IMG/VR virus record: IMGVR_UViG_3300021963_000614
Location: 1 to 24,910 of that record
Direction: 5' to 3' (one strand)
Length of the DNA: 24,910 bases
Origin: a virus
Below are positions 19,073 to 24,910 of the stretch, piece by piece. Numbering within the stretch: position 1 is the first letter of the stretch; each line of letters opens with the position of its first letter. The notes under the pieces are model-generated. The model saw only the letters and a list, made by a program, of their open reading frames with translations, was not told the origin of the DNA and made no database searches. Made by a program: the position numbers and the translations under genes.

Positions 19073-19092
19073 TGGCGAGAGGTGATTTATAG
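19068..19092 (+). promoter_or_regulatory. promoter and ribosome-binding site of the 889-residue gene
   Basis: GG-TATAAT (19068-19073), then GAGAGGTG (19077-19084) about 8 nt before the GTG start. Unlike its neighbours this gene has a normal leader and Shine-Dalgarno. Confidence 0.5.
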
Positions 19093-21761
19093 TGGCAGAA
19101 GAGAATATTGACAATACCGTTAGTGGTAGCGGACTCTTTAACACCAAAATCCCAGGACTTGGAGATGCAGCCGATATTCAGGCAGCCCTCAGACTTTATC
19201 ATTATGGATCTTACACCTATGACGGTGCAAATACAAACCCCAATGACCTTTTAACCCCATCAATTGCAAAACACCTTCAAAACCTTGTAGATGCAGATAC
19301 AGCCACTAACACAGCATTAACAAACCACACATCAAGTACCACAAATGTCCACGGTATTGCAAACACAGCAAATCTAGCAACACAGGCTTTTGTAACTACA
19401 TCAATAACCAATGCTATAAGCGGTGCTACTGGTGGATATCCAGATCTTGCAGGAGATGGAATTGATTGGAACTCTGTTGATTTAAGGTTTGATCTTGAGC
19501 CAGAGTTGCTCAATAATAATACTGTAATAACAAAGACATCTGGTTTTACTTTAGATCCCCTGGATGTTAATAAAACAATTTTATTAAATACACAATCTTC
19601 AATGAATTTAACTGTTCCATCGAATTCTAATACTAGTATACCTGTTGGATATAAGTATACTTTAGTTGAAATGGGTTCTGGTGTTACAACAATTGTTCCA
19701 GAAGCAGGAGTTACGGTTAACAGTAAAAGCAATCAACTATTTATTGATACACAATATGGACATATTGTTTTAATAAAAGTTTCAACAGATTCTTGGGTTG
19801 CATATGGAGATATTTATGAAGGTTCAAGCACTCAGACATTCTTTAATGTAACATATGTTTGTAATTCTGGCTCTGTCTGTCCTCCAAATACAACCCATAC
19901 TGGATCTTACACAATACCTTCTACTACACCAACACCAGGTCCTGGAATGGGTGGGTTCTTTGGATATTATATTCAGTCTGATGCTGGATGTTCTTTCACA
20001 CAAACCTCTCCAAATGCTTTCCCAGCAGATGTAATTAACTGCCCTGGCAATTTGACACTAACTGCAGTATTTGCTGATCCACCAGGAGTTACTCCAGTTA
20101 CTCCAGTAACGCCTGTGACACCTGTTACACCAGTTACTCCTGTGACACCTGTTACACCAGTTACTCCTGTGACTCCTGTGACACCTGTTACACCAGTTAC
20201 TCCAGTAACTCCTGTGACACCTGTAACACCTGTAACACCTGTGACACCTGTAACACCTGTGACACCTGTAACACCTGTAACACCACCAGCAACTGGAACA
20301 GCATACATTACATATTGTTATGAGGGTACACCAACTTCAGATACTTTTGTCGTTGATGAAAACAATGTTGTAGTTCAAGATATAAACAATGCTTGTGCTG
20401 CATATGCTGATGTAATTGCTGGCTTGCCAAACGGTGGTGGAACTAACTACTCTTGCTCAACTGTTTCAATGCCTGCATTGCCAACTAATTGTACAGTTAC
20501 ACCTGTTACACCTGTTACACCAGTAACACCAGTTACTCCTGTAACTCCAGTTACTCCTGTTACTCCAGTTACACCTGTAACACCTGTAACACCAGTAGAC
20601 TGTTCAGACTATAGCCTTATTCCTCAGTCACAATGTGGTGCGTGTGGCTTAGTATGGGATGCAAATTTTGGTGAGTGTATAGATCCAGGAGTTACTCCTG
20701 TAACTCCAGTTACTCCTGTTACTCCAGTTACACCTGTTACTCCAGTTACACCTGTTACACCTGTAACTCCAGTAACTCCTGTAACTCCTGTTACTCCAGT
20801 TACACCAGATCCATGTGCTGATACAAGTTTATTATCTTCAAGCCAATGCGGTCAGTGCGGATTGGTATGGAATGTAAATCTTGGAGAGTGTGTAGAGCCA
20901 GCCGTAACACCAGCCGTAACACCTGTTACTCCTGTAACTCCAGTTACACCAGTTACTCCTGTTACTCCAGTAACGCCTGTAACCCCCGTTACACCTGTTA
21001 CTCCTGTAACTCCAGTTACACCAGTTACTCCTGTAGATCAATACGGATGCCTTCCAGGATATACTTGGAACCCAACATTTGGCGAATGTATACAGAATAC
21101 AGTAACACCAGCAGGAGTAACACCCTCTGTAACACCAGAAGTTACACCAGCAGGAGTAACACCCTCTGTAACACCAGAAGTTACACCAGCAGGAGTAACA
21201 CCAGAAGTTACACCAGCAGGAGTAACACCAGAAGTTACACCAGAAGTTACACCTGCCTACACCTTTGCTCCTAACAAGTCTGTTGGTGTAGATACATTAG
21301 TATTGACTACAGAAGGATATACTCTAGCAAAAAATCTTAAGGTAGGAGATGTACTTGTCTCTGCAGAAATTCCTGGATTGGGTGTAAACTTTACAAAAGA
21401 ACAAATGGAAGCCTGGATTAGCACAAACCCAGAAAGCATTCAGATTGTTCCAAATAAAGAAACAACAATTATGAATATAGGAATATCAACTGCAACAGTT
21501 GCTGTTATGATAGGAAACGAAATGTATTCAGGAAGTCACTACATGCTTACACAGAGAGATGGTGTTGCTAAAATGATTAAGTCTGAAAATCTATTGACTA
21601 CAGATAAGTTATGGTCTGCAGACACTAACTCTTGGACTGATATAACAGAGTTAACTATAACAAATGTTCCTCATGAAGTTGTTTCGATTAACTGTGAACC
21701 AAATGACTTGTTCTACACAGATCATTTCTTGGTTTACGATGGCTACCAAATAGAATACTAG
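19092..21761 (+). CDS. large fibre-type protein with Val-Thr-Pro tracts and C-terminal Hint-like domain (889 aa)
   Basis: Residues 1-330 are a fibre-like N-terminus (tail-spike-like DDL/helix blocks, then beta). Residues about 333-723 are VTP tracts broken by Cys-rich modules. Three modules share Cys-Gly and GEC patterns ([10 protein letters not shown]...[13 protein letters not shown]...[14 protein letters not shown]). Residues about 727-889 look like a Hint (Hedgehog/intein) domain: [33 protein letters not shown] and a closing [19 protein letters not shown]. The catalytic Cys1 and terminal Asn are not where expected, so self-splicing is doubtful. GTG start with GAGAGG. A tail-fibre or host-contact role is inferred. 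Confidence 0.85.
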   Translation: MAEENIDNTVSGSGLFNTKIPGLGDAADIQAALRLYHYGSYTYDGANTNPNDLLTPSIAKHLQNLVDADTATNTALTNHTSSTTNVHGIANTANLATQAFVTTSITNAISGATGGYPDLAGDGIDWNSVDLRFDLEPELLNNNTVITKTSGFTLDPLDVNKTILLNTQSSMNLTVPSNSNTSIPVGYKYTLVEMGSGVTTIVPEAGVTVNSKSNQLFIDTQYGHIVLIKVSTDSWVAYGDIYEGSSTQTFFNVTYVCNSGSVCPPNTTHTGSYTIPSTTPTPGPGMGGFFGYYIQSDAGCSFTQTSPNAFPADVINCPGNLTLTAVFADPPGVTPVTPVTPVTPVTPVTPVTPVTPVTPVTPVTPVTPVTPVTPVTPVTPVTPVTPVTPVTPVTPVTPPATGTAYITYCYEGTPTSDTFVVDENNVVVQDINNACAAYADVIAGLPNGGGTNYSCSTVSMPALPTNCTVTPVTPVTPVTPVTPVTPVTPVTPVTPVTPVTPVDCSDYSLIPQSQCGACGLVWDANFGECIDPGVTPVTPVTPVTPVTPVTPVTPVTPVTPVTPVTPVTPVTPDPCADTSLLSSSQCGQCGLVWNVNLGECVEPAVTPAVTPVTPVTPVTPVTPVTPVTPVTPVTPVTPVTPVTPVTPVDQYGCLPGYTWNPTFGECIQNTVTPAGVTPSVTPEVTPAGVTPSVTPEVTPAGVTPEVTPAGVTPEVTPEVTPAYTFAPNKSVGVDTLVLTTEGYTLAKNLKVGDVLVSAEIPGLGVNFTKEQMEAWISTNPESIQIVPNKETTIMNIGISTATVAVMIGNEMYSGSHYMLTQRDGVAKMIKSENLLTTDKLWSADTNSWTDITELTITNVPHEVVSINCEPNDLFYTDHFLVYDGYQIEY
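20088..20285 (+). repeat. VTP tract 1, 22 units of 9 bp
   Basis: In-frame GTN-ACN-CCN units. Codons vary (GTT/GTA/GTG, ACT/ACA/ACG), so the peptide is more conserved than the DNA. Confidence 0.9.
20496..20594 (+). repeat. VTP tract 2, 11 units of 9 bp
   Basis: In-frame Val-Thr-Pro units between the first globular insert and the first CGACGLVW module. Confidence 0.9.
20691..20807 (+). repeat. VTP tract 3, 13 units of 9 bp
   Basis: In-frame Val-Thr-Pro units between the two CG-x-CGLVW modules. Confidence 0.9.
20904..21032 (+). repeat. VTP tract 4, about 14 units
   Basis: In-frame VTP units with one extra Ala (VTPAVTP). Confidence 0.9.
21102..21254 (+). repeat. VTPAG / VTPEV tract 5
   Basis: Longer units of the type [12 protein letters not shown] and [11 protein letters not shown] lead into the Hint-like domain. 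Recent duplication is visible, because adjacent units are nearly identical in DNA. Confidence 0.85.
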
Positions 21762-21775
21762 AAAAAGCAGTATGG

Positions 21776-21781
21776 TAGAAT
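21776..21781 (+). promoter_or_regulatory. leaderless extended -10 element
   Basis: TATGG-TAGAAT lies 6 nt before the ATG at 21788. Confidence 0.55.
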
Positions 21782-21787
21782 TATATT

Positions 21788-22033
21788 ATGTTAAATCGAA
21801 TAGATAAAATAAAAGAAATAATAGAGACCAACAAAGCGTCTATAGTTGGGCCAATGGATATAGTTAATCCAACTACAGAATGGGTAGATGATACACTATT
21901 TAATGAAAGATACTCAATTTGCAAAGCATGCCCAGAATTGATAAAACTAACTAAGCAGTGTAAAAAGTGTGGGTGTTTTATGACAGTAAAAAGTAAAATG
22001 AAGTTAGCATCTTGTCCGTTAGGCAAATGGTAA
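21788..22033 (+). CDS. DUF6171-like zinc protein (81 aa)
   Basis: The C-terminal half has CKACPELIKLTKQCKKCGCFM, then KMKLASCPLGKW: a C-x2-C...C-x2-C-x-C...C pattern and a terminal W that fit the DUF6171 family of small phage/bacterial zinc proteins. The first 40 residues are a helical lead-in. It is co-transcribed and coupled (TAATG) with the 2OG oxygenase gene downstream, so a role with that enzyme is possible but unproven. Confidence 0.75.
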   Translation: MLNRIDKIKEIIETNKASIVGPMDIVNPTTEWVDDTLFNERYSICKACPELIKLTKQCKKCGCFMTVKSKMKLASCPLGKW

Positions 22034-22632
22034 TGAATAAGAGAGAACTTGCTCCAGGCATTTTTGTTTATTCAAATGCCTTGAATTACTCCAACTCTTT
22101 AATTTCAGATATAGAAGAAGGAATGTCTAGTGCAAAAATAGAATGGCAGTTGGCAGGAGTAAAAACAGGGGATGAAGAGGCTGGCAAAAACAAAGAACTA
22201 AGAGATACTTTTGTAGTACCAGTTCCATACAGTGACGTAGAGATTAAAGAGTTTGTTGGATTTAAGGGTGCGTTCTTTAGTTCTTTATCAAATCTATTCC
22301 TTGAAAATTTTGGACCACTTGAACACGACTATAAGTTATCCCATGGACTTTCTACAACGTGGCATGACCAATACAGCATATTAAAGTATGGTGTTGGACA
22401 AAAATTTGTAAATCATATTGATGACCATAAAGACTACCATAGAAGAATGTCAACAATTTACTATATTAATGATAATTATGAAGGCGGAGAAATAGTTTTT
22501 CCAAGATTCAATATTACCCATAAGCCAGTTGCAAACGAATTTTTGGTTTTCCCATCAACATATGTCTACAATCACTCTGTATTGCCAGTAACATCTGGTG
22601 AAAGATACGCAGTAGTTAGTTGGTTAAAATGA
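22033..22632 (+). CDS. 2OG-Fe(II) dioxygenase, prolyl-4-hydroxylase type (199 aa)
   Basis: Iron and 2-oxoglutarate residues are all visible: H128-I-D130 (HIDDHKDYHRR), the distal H181 (YNHSVLPVTSGER) and R191. The double-stranded beta-helix core is marked by STIYYINDNYEGGEIVFPRF, and the N-terminal half is a helical support. The family hydroxylates prolines or related residues. It starts at 22033 in a TAATG overlap and sits directly behind the Pro-rich fibre genes, which suggests a fibre modification role (inference). Distinct in sequence from the 13722-14306 enzyme. Confidence 0.88.
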   Translation: MNKRELAPGIFVYSNALNYSNSLISDIEEGMSSAKIEWQLAGVKTGDEEAGKNKELRDTFVVPVPYSDVEIKEFVGFKGAFFSSLSNLFLENFGPLEHDYKLSHGLSTTWHDQYSILKYGVGQKFVNHIDDHKDYHRRMSTIYYINDNYEGGEIVFPRFNITHKPVANEFLVFPSTYVYNHSVLPVTSGERYAVVSWLK

Positions 22633-24245
22633 TAGATCGTTTAAATTGTTCTTCAATTAGTCAGGAAAAATTTTTAGACTATGACTTTGATGCAATACTT
22701 ATTAACAATTTTTCTATAAAAAATGATGATGGTCCAGTAACTCATATTCCTGGAGACACTTATTTATTCCCTACATATGCTGCATATGGACACTCTTTGA
22801 TGGATGTTTATGCACAATTTAAAATTTTGCAGTTAAAATATAAAGGTATAAAGCCATTTTTTTATGAGAACGGATTTCAAGAGCACTACTTTAAAGAAAA
22901 TAAAGTTACCATAGATCAAATGGATTCTCTTGGATACAAGCATACTAGAATATTTAATCTTGGAGTTGGAAACTATTCTTTTGAAAAGGTTATTTTGTTT
23001 TTTGATATGAATAACACAATACCAGAAGATTTTTACAGAAATAATGGGGCAACACGAAGTTCTCATTATTTTCCGTTTTGTGATTGCTACATGGGAACAG
23101 AGCCTTGTGGAGAAAGTGAATATTTTAAATATAATTATTTAGCAATAGATATGCTTAAAAAAAGTTTTAATCATTTATTTAGTTCTAATAAAACAGAAAA
23201 GTTTTTTATTTCAAGAGAAAGATATAACAGAAGTTATGAAAAACAGATAGAGTATTATTCCAATAAAGAGTCTTTGTCAGATGAAGAAAGACAAAGGTTC
23301 ATATGGGCAAAGGCTAGATCTACACCACAAGAAGCAGAAATCCAAAGTCTGTTTCAAAAAAATGGATATACAATTGTTTATGCAGAAGATTATACCTTGT
23401 TTGAACAAATAAAAATGTTTAGTTCTGCAAAAGTAATTGCAAGCATTTCTGGAACAGGATTATTTAATGCTTTTTGGTGTGATAAAAATACAAAAGTTTT
23501 TGAAATTTTGTCATCAGTAGGCTACAAATACCATTATAAAGAATTTGCAGAATATTCTGGTACTGATCATGAATATATAGATATTCAAAATCTTTCGCTA
23601 GTAGATTCTTTAGAAAAAATTGAAAAAGCAATTAAGTCATATAAAGGGGTAAGTAAAATGTCAAACTTGTCAGCAATAGATATGGGTCTTGTACAAAAGG
23701 CTCGTGATGAAAATAGAATCCATATATTTAAAAATGTTTTTACGGATCTTCCATCTTTAGACACAATTATGTCAGTAGTGTCTAAGTATGTTTATGAAGA
23801 TTTGGCCGCTTTTCCAGAAAGGTCTTACCTTTTAAATGATTTTGTTGAGGGAGAATCTTCTGACATGAGATTAAAGTGTAGATTTTGGTCTAGATTGGCA
23901 TTTCAACTTTATGATCCAAAAGATAAATATTTGTCAATTATTCCAGAACTCTCACCAGTAACTGAGTGGGGCATTTCCCAATATTCTACAAAAATATACG
24001 ATGGAAACTTTTGCCTAGTATCTTTGATGAAAAACAGAGGAGTCGTTGGAAGTAAACATAGAGACTATGTTGACCAGTTTCAGTGGGTAGTTAAGGGCGA
24101 GATGATTTGGCGCACTGGAGAGAATTTAGAAAATGAAGATCATGTAGTAGAAGGCGACTTTATTTTTGTACCTAAAAATCTTGCTCATGAAGTTGAGACA
24201 ATAAAGGCTCCAAGGGTAGCAATAAATCTTATTTTAAGAAACTAA
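22629..24245 (+). CDS. GT61-like glycosyltransferase fused to JmjC/cupin-like oxygenase (538 aa)
   Basis: Residues 1 to about 340 look like a GT61 (DUF563) glycosyltransferase: YAAYGHSLMDVYAQF near the start, FFISRERYNRS, and ASISGTGLFNAFWCDKNTKVFEI near residue 275. GT61 enzymes transfer sugars, including to Thr in some eukaryotic members. Residues about 345-538 fit a JmjC/cupin_4 fold: GSKH477-R-D479-YVDQFQWVVKGEMIW, then EGDFIFVPKNLAH520. This gives an H-x-D...H iron set. The start at 22629 overlaps the oxygenase stop (ATGA). A second in-frame ATG at 23658 has AAAGGGG upstream and could make the C-terminal part alone. Confidence 0.8.
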   Translation: MIDRLNCSSISQEKFLDYDFDAILINNFSIKNDDGPVTHIPGDTYLFPTYAAYGHSLMDVYAQFKILQLKYKGIKPFFYENGFQEHYFKENKVTIDQMDSLGYKHTRIFNLGVGNYSFEKVILFFDMNNTIPEDFYRNNGATRSSHYFPFCDCYMGTEPCGESEYFKYNYLAIDMLKKSFNHLFSSNKTEKFFISRERYNRSYEKQIEYYSNKESLSDEERQRFIWAKARSTPQEAEIQSLFQKNGYTIVYAEDYTLFEQIKMFSSAKVIASISGTGLFNAFWCDKNTKVFEILSSVGYKYHYKEFAEYSGTDHEYIDIQNLSLVDSLEKIEKAIKSYKGVSKMSNLSAIDMGLVQKARDENRIHIFKNVFTDLPSLDTIMSVVSKYVYEDLAAFPERSYLLNDFVEGESSDMRLKCRFWSRLAFQLYDPKDKYLSIIPELSPVTEWGISQYSTKIYDGNFCLVSLMKNRGVVGSKHRDYVDQFQWVVKGEMIWRTGENLENEDHVVEGDFIFVPKNLAHEVETIKAPRVAINLILRN

Positions 24246-24247
24246 AA

Positions 24248-24290
24248 AGCACCTACAGAGTTTCCATAGGTGCTCTTAGTTTATTTTTAT
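24248..24290. terminator. bidirectional terminator between convergent genes
   Basis: AGCACCTA (24248-24255) pairs with TAGGTGCT (24267-24274). On the plus strand it is followed by CTTAGTTTATTTTT. On the minus strand TAGGTGCTTTTTAG provides a T run. It serves both the GT61 fusion and the lysozyme-like gene. Confidence 0.88.
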
Positions 24291-24854
24291 TTATTTAGGA
24301 AATTTTTTCATCCACATTTTGGTCTTTGGGGTAATACCCTTCCATGAAGACCAGTCTTCTCCGCCGTTAGACATATAGTATGCAATTTCAGCATTTTTGA
24401 CGGGATTGAACAATTCAGCATTAGAGTCCAAGTCAAACTTATCTCTACGATCTGGACCTAAAGAGTCAATCATATTAATTTGGAACATTCCATAAGAGGA
24501 GTCCCCAGTCTTGTGGTTGCCATTAAATGCCAAAGGCCTACCATTAGATTCTTTCTTGGCAATGGCCCAAGCCACTACAAGATCTTGCCCCTTAAACCCT
24601 ACAAGGGAAAGGAGTTGCTTTAATTCGATATCGGTCAGAGAAACCTTATTTTCAAAACTCTCTAACTTTTTAGCCTTAGAAACCAAAAAAACCTCTTTCG
24701 AGGCGTTTCCTTGCTCCTGAGCCTGTTCTATACTCAAATTATTTTTGTCACCTATTTGTGTTTCAGCATTAGCAGCGTTTGACAAAGTCGCTACTAAAGT
24801 CAGTATGCTGAGTATGCTAATGATCTCTTTGTTTCTTTCGATAAATTTAATCAT
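24291..24854 (-). CDS. exported lysozyme-like (SLT-type) protein (187 aa)
   Basis: The start MIKFIERNKEII at 24854 has a strong AAGGAGG ribosome-binding site. A longer frame to 24902 is rejected. Residues 1-30 are a signal peptide (basic start, hydrophobic core, ending SNAANA). Residues about 85-185 are a small transglycosylase/lysozyme-like fold: AWAIAKKE102SNGRPLAF with the probable catalytic Glu, DSSYGMFQINM, and NPVKNAEIAYYMSNGGEDWSSW. It probably cleaves peptidoglycan outside the membrane. The signal peptide is unusual for a phage endolysin; a Rpf/SLT-like autolysin is the alternative. Confidence 0.85.
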   Translation of the reverse strand: MIKFIERNKEIISILSILTLVATLSNAANAETQIGDKNNLSIEQAQEQGNASKEVFLVSKAKKLESFENKVSLTDIELKQLLSLVGFKGQDLVVAWAIAKKESNGRPLAFNGNHKTGDSSYGMFQINMIDSLGPDRRDKFDLDSNAELFNPVKNAEIAYYMSNGGEDWSSWKGITPKTKMWMKKFPK

Positions 24855-24881
24855 AGTTTCCTCCTTAGAAAACAATAACAC

Positions 24882-24907
24882 CTTGGTAGGTGTTACTACC
24901 AAGTATA
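24882..24907 (-). promoter_or_regulatory. promoter -10 with overlapping inverted repeat
   Basis: TATACT (24902-24907, minus) and an inverted repeat, CTTGGTAG (24882-24889) with CTACCAAG (24896-24903), lie in the 5' end of the lysozyme leader. It could be an operator or an mRNA hairpin. Confidence 0.45.
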
Positions 24908-24910
24908 ACA

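Noticed and set aside
19973-20308. Minus-strand open frame of Thr-Gly-Val repeats, and similar antisense frames under the collagen tracts
   Set aside because: They exist only because the repeat lacks stops in other frames. They have no ribosome-binding site, and the plus-strand genes explain the region.
20088-21254. CRISPR array or tandem DNA satellite
   Set aside because: Units are 9 bp, in frame and without spacers, and codons vary while the Val-Thr-Pro peptide is kept. They are coding repeats.
21270-21761. Active intein in the fibre protein
   Set aside because: No Cys/Ser1 at a splice junction, no terminal His-Asn and no C-extein. At most it is a Hint-derived domain.

Overview
The window looks like part of a low-GC bacteriophage, or phage-like replicon, of an actinobacterial (Actinomycetota) host. 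The phage reading rests on a run of collagen-like and low-complexity tail-fibre-type genes, a lysozyme-like exported protein, a DUF932 'phage/plasmid-like' protein, a Gp88-type protein and dozens of tightly packed tiny genes. The actinobacterial reading is an inference from TGTGA-N6-TCACA sites (the CRP/GlxR consensus), perfect TTATCCACA DnaA boxes, many apparently leaderless genes, a DUF4190-like protein and a Gp88-like protein. No portal, terminase or capsid gene is in view, so 'phage' stays an inference.

Left arm (1-10610, minus strand): about 33 small genes in short, translationally coupled operons (ATGA or TAATG overlaps), plus tRNA-Asp(GTC). Recognisable members are a DUF932 protein, a Gp88-like Cys-rich protein, a PH-like domain protein, a DUF4190-like membrane protein, the MGLDMYL/YWRKAN phage family and several zinc-ribbon microproteins. 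The gaps repeat a kit of parts. In the direction of transcription these are a hairpin just after the stop, A(n)TCCYCGGGG, DnaA boxes and/or a CRP-like site, a GGACAAAACGGACAT box, and a promoter. Most promoters carry TGTCAG exactly 10 nt upstream of the -10 hexamer.

Centre (10611-11126): a divergent, gene-free hub of about 500 bp with two DnaA boxes, three CRP-like sites with a fourth nearby, divergent promoters and paired 18-bp leader repeats. It is the best replication-origin candidate in the window.

Right arm (11127-24910, mostly plus strand): four small coupled genes and a strong terminator are followed by a cytochrome P450 with two tiny genes behind it. A minus-strand operon comes next (2OG-Fe(II) oxygenase, degenerate DHH-like protein), then a small membrane/coiled-coil protein. 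The fibre block runs from 15673 to 21761: a small structural protein, two collagen-like proteins, two further structural proteins, and an 889-residue protein with long Val-Thr-Pro tracts, Cys-rich modules and a Hint-like C-terminus. Directly behind it, in one coupled unit, are a DUF6171-like zinc protein, a prolyl-4-hydroxylase-type 2OG oxygenase and a fusion of a GT61-like glycosyltransferase with a JmjC/cupin-like oxygenase. A convergent exported lysozyme-like gene closes the window.

Main hypothesis: the Pro/Thr/Gly-rich fibres are hydroxylated and glycosylated after translation by the neighbouring oxygenases and the GT61-JmjC fusion. This would be a bacteriophage counterpart of collagen maturation. 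Right-arm genes mostly use leaderless extended -10 promoters, unlike most left-arm operons, which suggests two expression programmes.
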